A DNA stretch of 64,000 nucleotides from Actinoalloteichus caeruleus DSM 43889 (lineage in GTDB: Bacteria; Actinomycetota; Actinomycetes; Mycobacteriales; Pseudonocardiaceae), in the NCBI RefSeq assembly GCF_000429185.2, contig NZ_AUBJ02000001.1, positions 4,154,001 to 4,218,000 of the forward strand, written 5' to 3'. The position numbers and the translations under genes are program-made. Shown piece after piece: positions 34,762-43,529 of the stretch; the stretch's first letter is position 1; every line of letters starts with the position of its first letter. The notes beneath the pieces were generated by a model, which worked only from the letters and a program-made list of their open reading frames with translations, ran no database searches and was not told the DNA's origin.

Positions 34762-36216
34762 GTGCCTGAGACAACCCCGCGCCCCGCCTCCACCCCGTCC
34801 ACCGAGGCCCTCTCCGAGGCCGTCGAACGCCGGTGGACCGAGGACGTCGTGCCCAGCCTGTCCGAGCTGGTCGCCATCCCCGCCCTCTCCCCGGTCTTCG
34901 ACGAGGACTGGGAGGCGAACGGCCAGCTCGACGCCGCCATCGACCACGTCAGGGCGTGGCTCGCCCAGCGCCCGATCGCGGCGGAAGCCACCGTCCGCAC
35001 CGTGCGGCTGCCCGGGCGCACACCGGTGCTCCTCATCGACGTCGCGCCCACCGAGGCGGCCGTGGACCGGGGGACGGTCCTGCTCTACGGCCACCTGGAC
35101 AAGCAGCCGCCGGTCGGCGGCTGGTCGGAGGGCCTGGGGCCCTGGACCCCGGTGCTCAGGGACGGCCGCCTGTACGGGCGGGGGGCGGCGGACGACGGCT
35201 ACGCCGGGTACGCCGCGGTCGCGGCGCTCGAGGCGGTCCGTGAGCTGGGCGCCGACCACGGCCGGGCGGTCGTGCTGCTGGAGACGGGGGAGGAGTCCGG
35301 TTCGCCGGACCTGCCCGCCTACCTGGAGCACCTCCGCCCCGAGCTCGGCGAGGTCGAGCTGGTGGTGTGCCTGGACTCCGGGGCCGGTGACTACGAGCGG
35401 CTGTGGCTGACCACCTCGCTGCGCGGGATGGCGCAGGTCACCGTCACCGTCCGCGTGCTCGACGCCGGTCAGCACTCGGGGCTGGCGAGCGGGGTCGCCC
35501 CGAGCTCGTTCCGCGTGCTCCGGCAGCTCCTCGACAGGCTCGAGGACTCGGCCACGGGGGAGGTCCTGCTGCCCGAGCTGGTGGTGGAGGTCCCAGCCGA
35601 CCGGGTCGCCGAGACCAGGGCCGCCCTGGACGCCGTTCCCACGCTGGTCCTCGACAACGTCCCCCTGCCCGAGGGGGTGCGGCCGGTGGTGGACGACCCG
35701 CTGGAGCAGGCGCTCAACAACACGTGGCGCCCCACCCTGTCCGTGATCGGCGGCGACGGGCTGCCCACCCCGGCGGAGGCGGGCAACGTGCTGCGGCCCC
35801 AGACCACGCTGGCGCTGAGCTTCCGCCTGCCGCCGACCGCCGACCCCGAGGCCGCGCTGGCGGCCGTGAGCGCCGCCCTCACCTCGGACGTGCCCTACGG
35901 GGCGTCCGTCGAGCTGAGCCGGACGGAGTGCGGACCCGGCTGGAACGCGCCCGACCTGGCGCCCTGGCTGCGCTCGGCCCTGGACCGGGCCGGCGCGGAG
36001 GTGTTCGGGGCCCCGTGGCTGACGCTGGGACTGGGCGGGTCGATCCCGTTCATGGGACTGCTCCAGGACGCCTACCCGTCCGCGCAGTTCGTGGTGACCG
36101 GAGCGCTGGGCCCCGGCAGCAACGCGCACGTCCCCGACGAGTCGCTGCACCTGGCCTACGCGGCGCGGGTGACGACGGCGGTGGCGATGGTCCTCGCGGC
36201 ACACGCCCGGGGGTGA
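34762..36216 (+). CDS. M20-family metallo-dipeptidase
   Basis: Protein of 484 residues, cytoplasmic. It has the metal-binding pattern of the CNDP/carnosinase-like branch: GHLDKQPPVGGW (His), GAADDGYAGYAA (bridging Asp), ETGEESGSPDL (Glu general base and ligand), LDSGAGDYERLW (Asp) and GPGSNAHVPDE (His). The lid domain starts near GMAQVTVTVRVLDAGQHSG. Di-zinc dipeptide hydrolysis is expected. The GTG start has GAGGAT seven bases upstream. It is upstream of an amino-acid ABC uptake operon on the same strand, which may use its products. Confidence 0.92.
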   Translation: MPETTPRPASTPSTEALSEAVERRWTEDVVPSLSELVAIPALSPVFDEDWEANGQLDAAIDHVRAWLAQRPIAAEATVRTVRLPGRTPVLLIDVAPTEAAVDRGTVLLYGHLDKQPPVGGWSEGLGPWTPVLRDGRLYGRGAADDGYAGYAAVAALEAVRELGADHGRAVVLLETGEESGSPDLPAYLEHLRPELGEVELVVCLDSGAGDYERLWLTTSLRGMAQVTVTVRVLDAGQHSGLASGVAPSSFRVLRQLLDRLEDSATGEVLLPELVVEVPADRVAETRAALDAVPTLVLDNVPLPEGVRPVVDDPLEQALNNTWRPTLSVIGGDGLPTPAEAGNVLRPQTTLALSFRLPPTADPEAALAAVSAALTSDVPYGASVELSRTECGPGWNAPDLAPWLRSALDRAGAEVFGAPWLTLGLGGSIPFMGLLQDAYPSAQFVVTGALGPGSNAHVPDESLHLAYAARVTTAVAMVLAAHARG

Positions 36217-36372
36217 TGTCCGGCGGTCGAAAACCGCTCACGGAGAAGCTCGAGAATTCTGACAAGATCATTCCTTGTGGTTCGCGTGAGTGATACCTCC
36301 GGCGACGGAAGGTGACCGGTCGGGAAACGGAGAACACGGTTTCGCGTCAACTGTTCTCAGATCGCGCTTCCG

Positions 36373-36409
36373 GGTGCGAGGATGCGCACGTTTTCGCCCG
36401 GACAAGTGT
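36373..36409 (+). promoter_or_regulatory. Upstream box shared with the next binding-protein gene, copy 1
   Basis: GGTGCGAGGATGC, 18 bp, then AAGTGT, 13 bp before the GTG. The same elements at the same 18-bp distance precede the second binding-protein gene. An ACAAG-N7-CTTGT inverted repeat lies further upstream at 36262-36278. Confidence 0.45.
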
Positions 36410-36421
36410 GTGGGGGTCTCC

Positions 36422-37255
36422 GTGTCGCGGTCGTCGCTCCGTCGCGCGTTCGTCCTGCTGGCCGTCCCGGCTCTGCTCGTCGCGGGGTGCGGCGGGGAGC
36501 CGGTGGACGGCGGGAGCGCGGTGGGTGGTGCGGACCCCCGGGTCGAGCTGGTGCGGCCGGGCACGCTCTCCACGTGTGTCCGGCTGCCCTTCGAACCCTT
36601 CGAGTTCCGCGACCCCGACTCCGGGGAGATCGTCGGCTTCGACATCGACCTGGGTGGGTTCATCGCCGAGGAACTCGGGGTGGAGCAGGAGATCGTCGAG
36701 ACCTCCTTCGCCCGGATCACCAGTGGGGCCGACCTCGACGACGGCGTCTGCGACATCGCGATCAGCGGGGTCACCATCACCGAGGAACGGGCGCGGGACG
36801 TCGACTTCGGCGAGCCCTACTTCAACTCGAGCCAAGCCCTGCTCGCGGGCGTGCACGAGGAGATCACCGGTATGGCGGATCTGCACGGGCGTCGGCTCGG
36901 TGTCAAGGAGGGCACCACCGGCGAGGCGTACGCCGTCGACCACAACGAGCGCAACGGTTCGCTGGTGGAGCTGGTGCGGTTCCCCGACCAGACGGAACTC
37001 ACCTCGGCGGTGCGCTCGGGCCTGGTCGACGCCGTGCTCTCCGACAACGGCCCGCTCTACGGGTTCGCGCGGGTCTACCGGGACACCTCGGTGAAGGTGC
37101 AGATCGACACCGGTGAGCAGTACGGGTTCGCGGTGCGCCGGGGGAACACCGCCCTGCTCGACGTGGCGAACGAGGTGCTGGCGGCGATGCGCGCCGACGG
37201 GAGGCACGTCGAACTGCACCGGACCTGGCTGGGCGTCACGCCGAACCAGCTCTGA
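36422..37255 (+). CDS. Amino-acid ABC transporter substrate-binding lipoprotein 1
   Basis: Protein of 277 residues. Lipoprotein signal with lipobox VAGC (Cys23). The mature part is a type 3 periplasmic-binding fold (SBP_bac_3): TCVRLPFEPFEF, IVGFDIDLGGFIAEELG, SGVTITEERARDVDF, EPYFNSSQALLA, GVKEGTTGEAY and SGLVDAVLSDNGPL. Two cysteines (in STCVRL and GVCDIA) are conserved in all three paralogues and may form a disulfide. It is the first of three tandem binding-protein genes before one permease and one ATPase. GTG 36410 is an alternative start. Confidence 0.92.
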   Translation: MSRSSLRRAFVLLAVPALLVAGCGGEPVDGGSAVGGADPRVELVRPGTLSTCVRLPFEPFEFRDPDSGEIVGFDIDLGGFIAEELGVEQEIVETSFARITSGADLDDGVCDIAISGVTITEERARDVDFGEPYFNSSQALLAGVHEEITGMADLHGRRLGVKEGTTGEAYAVDHNERNGSLVELVRFPDQTELTSAVRSGLVDAVLSDNGPLYGFARVYRDTSVKVQIDTGEQYGFAVRRGNTALLDVANEVLAAMRADGRHVELHRTWLGVTPNQL

Positions 37256-37467
37256 CCGGGGGACCTCGGGCGCCGGGCGCCCGGACGCGGCCTCGACGCG
37301 CCAATGTGACCACACCGTGCCGGACGAGGGTTTCCGGCCGGCCCGCGCGTTCGTGGCAAGAAAACGCTCGATTACTCCTTTCGGGGTTACATTCTTGGTG
37401 TCGGTCGTGATATCCGTACTCCGCGTCACCATTGTTCATCCGATGGTTATTTATTTTTCCGCCGTTC

Positions 37468-37504
37468 GGTGCGAAGATGCAGGGCGCCGTTAATCGGGAA
37501 GTGT
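37468..37504 (+). promoter_or_regulatory. Upstream box shared with the previous binding-protein gene, copy 2
   Basis: GGTGCGAAGATGC, 18 bp, AAGTGT, 13 bp before the TTG start. It is preceded by a strongly AT-rich tract (TTATTTATTTTT at about 37447-37458), unusual in this genome. Confidence 0.45.
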
Positions 37505-37517
37505 TCGGGAGTACGCC

Positions 37518-38354
37518 TTGGCAGAGCACACGCGTCGCCTGTCCGCGATCGCCCTCGTGGCATCCTCCCTCGCCGCGCTCGCCGCGTGCGGGCAACCGGG
37601 GCAGACGCTCGACGCCGCCACGCCCAGCTCGCCGGCGGTCACCCTCGTCGACGCCGGCACGCTGCTGACCTGCACACACCTTCCCTACGAGCCGTTCCAG
37701 TCCCTGGACGGCGACACCGGGGACATCGTCGGGTTCGACGTCGACCTCGGAGATCTGGTGGCCGACAGGTTGGGGCTGGAGCAGCGTGTCGTCGACGTCC
37801 CCTTCGACCGCATCACCAGCGGAGCGGCCCTCGAGGACGGGACCTGCGACATCGCCTTCGCGGGCATGACCATCACCGAGGAACGCGCGGAGGTCCTCGA
37901 CTTCGGCGTCCCCTACTTCAACGCCAACCAGGCCCTGCTCGCCGACTGGGACTCCACGATCGCCGGCCTCGACGACCTGCACGGCGGGGGGAGACTCGGA
38001 GTCCAGGAGAACACCACCGGCGCCGACTACGCAGGACGGTACGCGACCGAACACGACGCCGCGCCCACGATCCACACCTACCGCGACCTGCCCGCGCTGA
38101 CCCAGGCCCTGCGCGCCGGCGAGATCGACGCCGCACTCGCCGACAACGGACCCCTCTACCACTTCGCCAGGAGCCACCGGAACACCTCGGTGAAGGTCGA
38201 GATCGACACCGGCGAGCAGTACGGGTTCGCCGTGCGCAGGGGGAACACCGAACTCCTCACCGTCGCGAACGAGGTCCTGGCGGGCATCCGCCAGGACGGG
38301 CGGTACGAGGAACTGCACCGGAAGTGGTTCGGCGTGACACCGAACCAGTGGTGA
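37518..38354 (+). CDS. Amino-acid ABC transporter substrate-binding lipoprotein 2
   Basis: Protein of 278 residues with a TTG start (GGGAG upstream). Lipobox LAAC (Cys24). The binding fold matches paralogue 1 closely: TCTHLPYEPFQ, IVGFDVDLGDLVADRLG, AGMTITEERAEVLDFG, GVQENTTGADYAG, and a C-terminal block around DTGEQYGFAVRRGNTELL that is almost the same at DNA level, indicating fairly recent duplication. Probably supplies the same permease with a different or overlapping polar amino acid. Confidence 0.92.
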   Translation: MAEHTRRLSAIALVASSLAALAACGQPGQTLDAATPSSPAVTLVDAGTLLTCTHLPYEPFQSLDGDTGDIVGFDVDLGDLVADRLGLEQRVVDVPFDRITSGAALEDGTCDIAFAGMTITEERAEVLDFGVPYFNANQALLADWDSTIAGLDDLHGGGRLGVQENTTGADYAGRYATEHDAAPTIHTYRDLPALTQALRAGEIDAALADNGPLYHFARSHRNTSVKVEIDTGEQYGFAVRRGNTELLTVANEVLAGIRQDGRYEELHRKWFGVTPNQW

Positions 38355-38445
38355 CCTGGGCGGCGCCGCTCGCCCAGGCGTGCCGTCACCGTCTACGGTG
38401 CGTCCAGTCCATCGGCACAACCGGATGAAATCGAGGAAAAGTACA

Positions 38446-39387
38446 TTGCGTCGTCGTAGCGGACAGCGGAGCGGAGCCCTCGCCCCGGTAGCCCTGGTCC
38501 CCGCCCTCGCCCTGGTGCTCGCCGGGTGCGGCGGCGGTGAGCAGGGCGTCGAGGTGGATGGCGTCCCCATCGTCGAGGAGGGAGCGCTCAAGACCTGCAC
38601 CCACCTGTCGTACCGGCCCTTCCAGTTCAACGAGGGTGGCGAGGTCGTCGGTTTCGACGTGGATCTCGTCGATCTGGTGGCCGAGGACCTGGGGCTCGAG
38701 CAGCAGATCGTCGACATCTCCTTCGATACCATCACCTCCGGCGCGGCCCTGGACACCGGGGAGTGCGACGTGGCCGCGGCCGGGATGACCATCACCGACG
38801 CGCGGTCGGAGAACTTCGACTTCTCCGACCCGTACTTCGACGCCAGGCAGGCGCTGATCACGACCGCCGACTCGGGCATCACCGGGGTCGACGACCTCGC
38901 GGGTGGCTCGGTCGGAGTGCAGAACGACACCACCGGCAAGGACTGGGCCGAGGCGGAACTGGCCGACGGCACCGAGATCCGCAGCTACGACGACCTGCCG
39001 CTGCTGCTGGCGGCCGTCGAGACCGGTGAGGTCGACGCGGGGATCAACGACAACGGCGTCCTGTACGACGCGGCGAACGAGAACGACACCTTCGCCGTGG
39101 TCGCCGACATCGAGACGAACGAGCAGTACGGCATCGGGGTCCGCAAGGACAACGACGCGCTGCGGGAGCGGATCAACGAGGTGCTCCAGGCGGCCAGGGA
39201 GGACGGCCGCTACGAGGAGATCTACGTGAAGTGGTTCGGCGTGGCGCCGGAGGGCGTCGGCACCGACGCCACGGTGGACGAGGACGAGGAGGCCAGCGAC
39301 GAGTCCGAGGCCGCCGACGAGTCCGAGGCGTCGGGCGCCTCCGAGAGCGCCGACGCGCCCGCCCTCTCCGAGGACCCCGAGAGCTGA
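38446..39387 (+). CDS. Amino-acid ABC transporter substrate-binding lipoprotein 3
   Basis: Protein of 313 residues. Start TTG is preferred because GAGGA lies eight bases upstream; an ATG seven codons earlier has no ribosome site. Lipobox LAGC (Cys28). The binding fold is more diverged (TCTHLSYRPFQF, VVGFDVDLVDLVAEDLG, AGMTITDARSENFDFSDPYF, GVQNDTTGKDW). It alone carries a C-terminal acidic tail of about 45 residues rich in Asp, Glu, Ser and Ala (ASDESEAADESEASGASES). It is closest to the permease gene and may be the primary partner. Confidence 0.92.
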   Translation: MRRRSGQRSGALAPVALVPALALVLAGCGGGEQGVEVDGVPIVEEGALKTCTHLSYRPFQFNEGGEVVGFDVDLVDLVAEDLGLEQQIVDISFDTITSGAALDTGECDVAAAGMTITDARSENFDFSDPYFDARQALITTADSGITGVDDLAGGSVGVQNDTTGKDWAEAELADGTEIRSYDDLPLLLAAVETGEVDAGINDNGVLYDAANENDTFAVVADIETNEQYGIGVRKDNDALRERINEVLQAAREDGRYEEIYVKWFGVAPEGVGTDATVDEDEEASDESEAADESEASGASESADAPALSEDPES

Positions 39388-39460
39388 CCCGTCGTGACCG
39401 GGGCCGGCGTGTGGACGCCGGCCCCGCCGCCTACCCGGCACCTTCTGGAGAACTGACCAC

Positions 39461-40366
39461 ATGTCGCGTGACACCGAGCTGGGCGACACCCAGCACCGGG
39501 ACCAGGAACCGCCCGGTGAACCCGGCCGACGAACCCCGGCGCCCACGGCGCCTCCCCGACGACGGATGAGCAAGCGACAGCGGGCGCGGCTCTTCCGCGG
39601 CATCCAGTACGGCATCCTCGTGGTCGCGTTGCTGGTGCTCGTTCTCGCCGCTGACTGGGACAGCCTCGGACGGGCCTTCTTCGACCCCGCCGTCATCGTC
39701 AACCAGTTCCCCGAGGTCATGACGGTGGCCCTGGTCAACACGATCACCTACACCGCGATGGGCTTCGCGTTCGCCCTCGCGTTCGGTCTGGTGATCGCGC
39801 TGATGAGGCTGTCCTCGGTCGGTCCCTACCGCTGGATCGCCACCCTCTACATCGAGTTCTTCCGTGGGCTCCCGGCGCTGCTGGTGTTCCTCGCGTTGGG
39901 TGTCGGGGTCGGTTACGCCTTCGGACTCAACCTGGACCGCAGCATCTCGATCATGCTGGCGTTGGGGCTCGTCGGTGGCGCCTACATCGCGGAGACGATC
40001 CGCGCCGGTATCCAGGCGGTGCCCAAGGGGCAGGTCGAGGCGGCGCGTTCGTTGGGGATGAGCCCGGCGAGGACGATGATCACCGTGGTGATCCCGCAGG
40101 CCTTCCGGATCATCCTGCCCCCGCTCACCAACGAGCTGATCCTGCTGACCAAGGACTCGTCGCTGGCCTTCATCCTCGGCAGCACGCTCGCGCAGCACGA
40201 GCTGACCCAGTTCGCCCGCAACGCCCTGAACACCGACCGCAGTCTGACCCCGATCGTGGTGGCCGGCTTCTGCTACCTCATGATCACCCTTCCGCTGTCC
40301 TACCTGTCCCGGCGCCTGGAGCGGCGGTTCGGCAAGGGCGCGAAGACGGGACCAGGGAGGGAATGA
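39461..40366 (+). CDS. Amino-acid ABC transporter permease
   Basis: Protein of 301 residues. A 40-residue polar cytoplasmic N-terminus precedes about five membrane segments. The HisM/GlnP family signature is present ([34 protein letters not shown]) and so is the EAA loop ([28 protein letters not shown]). Residues near the C-terminus ([15 protein letters not shown]) are typical of glutamine/arginine-type importers. The ATG has GGAGAA upstream. It overlaps the ATPase gene by 4 bp. Confidence 0.95.
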   Translation: MSRDTELGDTQHRDQEPPGEPGRRTPAPTAPPRRRMSKRQRARLFRGIQYGILVVALLVLVLAADWDSLGRAFFDPAVIVNQFPEVMTVALVNTITYTAMGFAFALAFGLVIALMRLSSVGPYRWIATLYIEFFRGLPALLVFLALGVGVGYAFGLNLDRSISIMLALGLVGGAYIAETIRAGIQAVPKGQVEAARSLGMSPARTMITVVIPQAFRIILPPLTNELILLTKDSSLAFILGSTLAQHELTQFARNALNTDRSLTPIVVAGFCYLMITLPLSYLSRRLERRFGKGAKTGPGRE

Positions 40367-41148
40367 GCATGAGCGACACCACACGACCGGTGGTCGAGAT
40401 CTCCGGTCTGCACAAGAGCTTCGGTTCGCTCCAGGTCCTCAAGGGGGTCGACCTCCAGGTCAGGCGCGGGCAGGTCGTCTGCGTCATCGGACCCTCCGGC
40501 TCCGGGAAGTCGACCCTGCTGCGCTGCGTCAACCTCCTCGAGGAGCCCTCGAGCGGCAGCGTGGTGGTCAACGGGGTCGAGCTGACCGACCCGGACTGCG
40601 ACATCGACGCCGCGCGGGTGCGGATCGGCATGGTGTTCCAGTCGTTCAACCTCTTCGCGCACCTGTCGGTCCTGGAGAACCTGACGGTCGCCCAGCGCAA
40701 GGTGCTCCGCCGGTCGAAGGAACAGGCCGAGGAGGTCGCCCGGCGCAACCTCGCCAGGGTGGGGCTGACCGACAAGGAACACTCGATGCCGGCGCAGCTC
40801 TCCGGTGGGCAGCAGCAGCGGGCGGCGATCGCCAGGGCGCTGTCGATGGACCCCGAGGTGATGCTGTTCGACGAGCCCACCTCGGCGCTGGACCCCGAGC
40901 TGGTCGGCGACGTCCTCGGCGTGATGCGGCAGCTGGCCGAGGAGGGCATGACGATGCTCGTGGTCACCCACGAGATGCAGTTCGCCCGTGAGGTCGCCGA
41001 CCAGGTCGTCTTCATGGACGGCGGCGGGATCATCGAACAGGGCGATCCGGCCGACGTCATCGGGGCACCCAGCCACGAACGGACCCGCACCTTCCTCAGC
41101 AGGGTGCTCGACCCCACCCACCACGGGCCGAGCGACCCGACCGGGTGA
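40363..41148 (+). CDS. Amino-acid ABC transporter ATP-binding protein
   Basis: Protein of 261 residues of the GlnQ type. Walker [11 protein letters not shown]-loop [10 protein letters not shown], signature LSGGQQQR, Walker [15 protein letters not shown] and H-loop VVTHEM are all present. It starts within ATGA shared with the permease stop and is translationally coupled; a second ATG two codons later is possible. It energises uptake from the three upstream binding proteins. Confidence 0.97.
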   Translation: MSMSDTTRPVVEISGLHKSFGSLQVLKGVDLQVRRGQVVCVIGPSGSGKSTLLRCVNLLEEPSSGSVVVNGVELTDPDCDIDAARVRIGMVFQSFNLFAHLSVLENLTVAQRKVLRRSKEQAEEVARRNLARVGLTDKEHSMPAQLSGGQQQRAAIARALSMDPEVMLFDEPTSALDPELVGDVLGVMRQLAEEGMTMLVVTHEMQFAREVADQVVFMDGGGIIEQGDPADVIGAPSHERTRTFLSRVLDPTHHGPSDPTG

Positions 41149-41154
41149 CCGGAA

Positions 41155-41188
41155 CGGTGGGGGTGTCACCGGTCCGACACCCCCACCG
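41155..41188. terminator. 13-bp perfect hairpin between convergent genes
   Basis: CGGTGGGGGTGTC and GACACCCCCACCG enclose an 8-nt loop, 7 nt after the ATPase stop and 28 nt after the LapA-domain gene on the other strand. Confidence 0.8.
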
Positions 41189-41215
41189 GCTCCGGTGCCG
41201 AGTGGTGATCCGGGG

Positions 41216-41467
41216 TCAGCGGCGGTACACCCAGAGCGCTCCGATCAGCATCCCCAGCACCAGCACGCCGGCCAGCGCGGTCCACAACGGGAGGTCGACG
41301 ACCGGGACGAGCAGCCGGATCGCCACCTCGTCGCGGTTCTGCACGATGAAGACGACCGCGAGCACGCCGAGGAGGAGGCCCACCACCAGGCGGGTCAACG
41401 ACCGACGTCGAGCGCGGTCCTGGTCCTCCGCCGGCCGGGTCGGGCCGGTCCGCTCTGACCACCGCAT
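41216..41467 (-). CDS. LapA/DUF1049 small membrane protein
   Basis: Protein of 83 residues. A basic cytoplasmic N-terminus is followed by two membrane helices (LVVGLLLGVLAVVFIVQN and WTALAGVLVLGMLIGALWVY) separated by the family motif NRDEVAIRLLVPVVDLPL. LapA-domain proteins assist envelope lipid processes in Gram-negatives; their role in actinomycetes is not known. GGGAGG lies just before the GTG-ATG pair. Confidence 0.88.
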   Translation of the reverse strand: MRWSERTGPTRPAEDQDRARRRSLTRLVVGLLLGVLAVVFIVQNRDEVAIRLLVPVVDLPLWTALAGVLVLGMLIGALWVYRR

Positions 41468-41634
41468 CACGCCTCCCGGATCCGGGTCGGACGGGGCCTG
41501 GTGCGTCCGACGCTACGCCTGGACCGGAGGGCCGGCCAGCGCCGCGCCAGGGCCGAGGCCGGGCTGATCGGCGGGCGGCCGACCGCCCACGGTGGCGGCG
41601 CCTCGCGGGCTGCTGGGACGCGTGGCACTCGGGT

Positions 41635-41647
41635 TAGGGTGCCTGCC
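41635..41647 (+). promoter_or_regulatory. -10 box of a probably leaderless promoter
   Basis: TAGGGT ends seven bases before the GTG of the M20D amidohydrolase gene. Confidence 0.45.
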
Positions 41648-42979
41648 GTGACAGCAGCCACCCCCTCCCCAGCTCCGGTTCCCCCCGACGACACCTACCT
41701 GCGCGCGCTGAACGAGGCGACCGCGCGGGCCGTCGCGGCGGCGGAACCCCTGACGTCGCCCTTCGCCGGCGCGGACACCGAGGTCGGTCAGCTCGTGGGC
41801 GCGGAGCTGGGGCGGCACGAGGACGCGTTGCTGGCGCTCAGCCACGACCTCCACGCCCACCCCGAGGAGGGCTTCGAGGAGCACCGGTCCGCTGGCGTCG
41901 TCGCCGAGCTGGTCCGCGCGGCCGGGCACGAGGTGACCGTCGGTGTCGGCGGGCTGGACACCGCGGTGCTGGCGACCTCGGGCACCGGCGGCCCGCACAT
42001 CGCCGTCCTCGCGGAGTACGACGCCCTCCCCGGGATCGGGCACGGCTGTGGGCACAACATCATCTGCTCCAGCGCGGTCGGCGCGTTCCTCGCCGCCGCC
42101 CCGGCGGTGGCGCGCACCGGCGGCCGGGTCTCGCTGCTGGGCACGCCCGCCGAGGAGGGGGGCGGCGGCAAGGAGTTCCTGGCACGGGCCGGCGTCCTCG
42201 ACGACGTCGACGCCGTGGTGATGCTGCACCCGTTCTCCCACGACGTGGCGATGCACCCCTTCCTGGGGCGTCGTCAGCTGGAGATGGTCTTCCACGGAGT
42301 GGCGGCGCACGCGTCCGCCCAGCCCTTCATGGGGCGGAACGCGCTGGACGCCGCCGTGGCCGCCTACCAGGGGGTGGCCGCGTTGCGGCAGCACCTGCCC
42401 GACAGCGACCGCGCGCACGGCGTCTTCACCGACGGTGGAGCCCGGCCCAACGTCGTGCCGGACCGGGCGGCACTCCGCTTCTACCTGCGGTCCGCCCGAC
42501 CCGAGACGCTGCGCGACCTGGCGGGCCGGGTGGCGGCGGTCGCGCAGGGAGCGGCGCTGGCACATGGCTGCGGTGTCGAACTCCGCTGGGACGAGCGGCC
42601 GCCCTACCTGCCGATCCGCTTCAACGAGGCCCTCGCCCGGCGCTGGGCGACGCACCAGGAGAGCCGGGGGCGACGGTCGCTGCCCCCGAACGTGGTGCCC
42701 TCCTCCCTCACCGGGTCGACTGACCTGGGCAACCTCAGCTTCCGGGTGCCGGCGATCCACCCCATGATCGCGATCGGCCACCCGGCGATCTCGATGCACA
42801 CCGTGGAGTTCGCGGAGGCCGCCGCTGGCCCTTCGGGGGACCGGGCGGTGCTCGACGGCGCCTTCGGGCTCGCGATGACGGCGGTCGACTACCTCGCCGA
42901 CGACGAGCTGCGCGCGGCGGTCCAGGAGGAGTTCGCGGCGGCCGGCGGCCCGTTGGACGTTCCTCGGTTCTTCGACTGA
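41648..42979 (+). CDS. M20D amidohydrolase, AbgB-like (p-aminobenzoyl-glutamate hydrolase)
   Basis: Protein of 443 residues. Motifs of the M20D branch: LSHDLHAHPEEGFEEH, LAEYDALPGIGHGCGHN (metal ligands), LLGTPAEEGGGGK, VAAHASAQPFMGRNALDA in the lid domain and ISMHTVEFAEAA (C-terminal His). AbgB-like enzymes cleave the amide bond of p-aminobenzoyl-glutamate, a folate breakdown product, or of N-acyl amino acids. The next gene on the strand is an AbgT-family transporter, which favours the folate-catabolite reading. The GTG start is probably leaderless. Confidence 0.88.
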   Translation: MTAATPSPAPVPPDDTYLRALNEATARAVAAAEPLTSPFAGADTEVGQLVGAELGRHEDALLALSHDLHAHPEEGFEEHRSAGVVAELVRAAGHEVTVGVGGLDTAVLATSGTGGPHIAVLAEYDALPGIGHGCGHNIICSSAVGAFLAAAPAVARTGGRVSLLGTPAEEGGGGKEFLARAGVLDDVDAVVMLHPFSHDVAMHPFLGRRQLEMVFHGVAAHASAQPFMGRNALDAAVAAYQGVAALRQHLPDSDRAHGVFTDGGARPNVVPDRAALRFYLRSARPETLRDLAGRVAAVAQGAALAHGCGVELRWDERPPYLPIRFNEALARRWATHQESRGRRSLPPNVVPSSLTGSTDLGNLSFRVPAIHPMIAIGHPAISMHTVEFAEAAAGPSGDRAVLDGAFGLAMTAVDYLADDELRAAVQEEFAAAGGPLDVPRFFD

Positions 42980-43529
42980 CCGGTTGGGGGACACCGGCGG
43001 CCCCCCTCCTACCCTGGGGGCGCGCCGCCCGGGGCGGTCGCGGTCCGAACGGGCCGGACCGACCCGCCCTCGGCCCGGGCACCGGAACGGCCCGGTCCTG
43101 ACGTCGTCCCGTGGGGCGCCTGGCGGAACGCCCGCGTTCGGGGCCTGGTGCGCGCCCGGCCCGGCCGTGGTGGTTCCCCGGGTGCCCGCGTCGGTTCGGG
43201 GACTCGGACCTGGGCGGCGTGGGGACGGGCCTCGGCGGCCTCGCGTCCCCCGCCGCTCCGACCGCCCCGTGCTCCCGGTGGTTCGCCGCCGCGCCCCGGT
43301 CGGCCCCCCGGTGGGCGCGGAGGTTCGGTCGGGGCCGCGCCAGGCCCCCGGCCCCCGCCTGGACCCCTGCCGACGTCGTGGGCCGGCCTTCCCACCAGTC
43401 CCGGCCCCCGGTCCGCCTCGGCCGTCCCGGGAGGACCCACGTTCGGCTGATTGCTCGTGATCTCCCTTGTGGCGCCTCAGGTCCACCCGAAGGGTGTGCA
43501 CCGGCGTACGGCACGGGGAGGTGGCGCGG
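42980..43529. other. Intergenic, no gene seen
   Basis: About 550 bp, very GC-rich, between the amidohydrolase and the AbgT gene. Open frames are Pro/Arg/Gly-rich on all strands. No clear hairpin beyond background. Confidence 0.5.
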
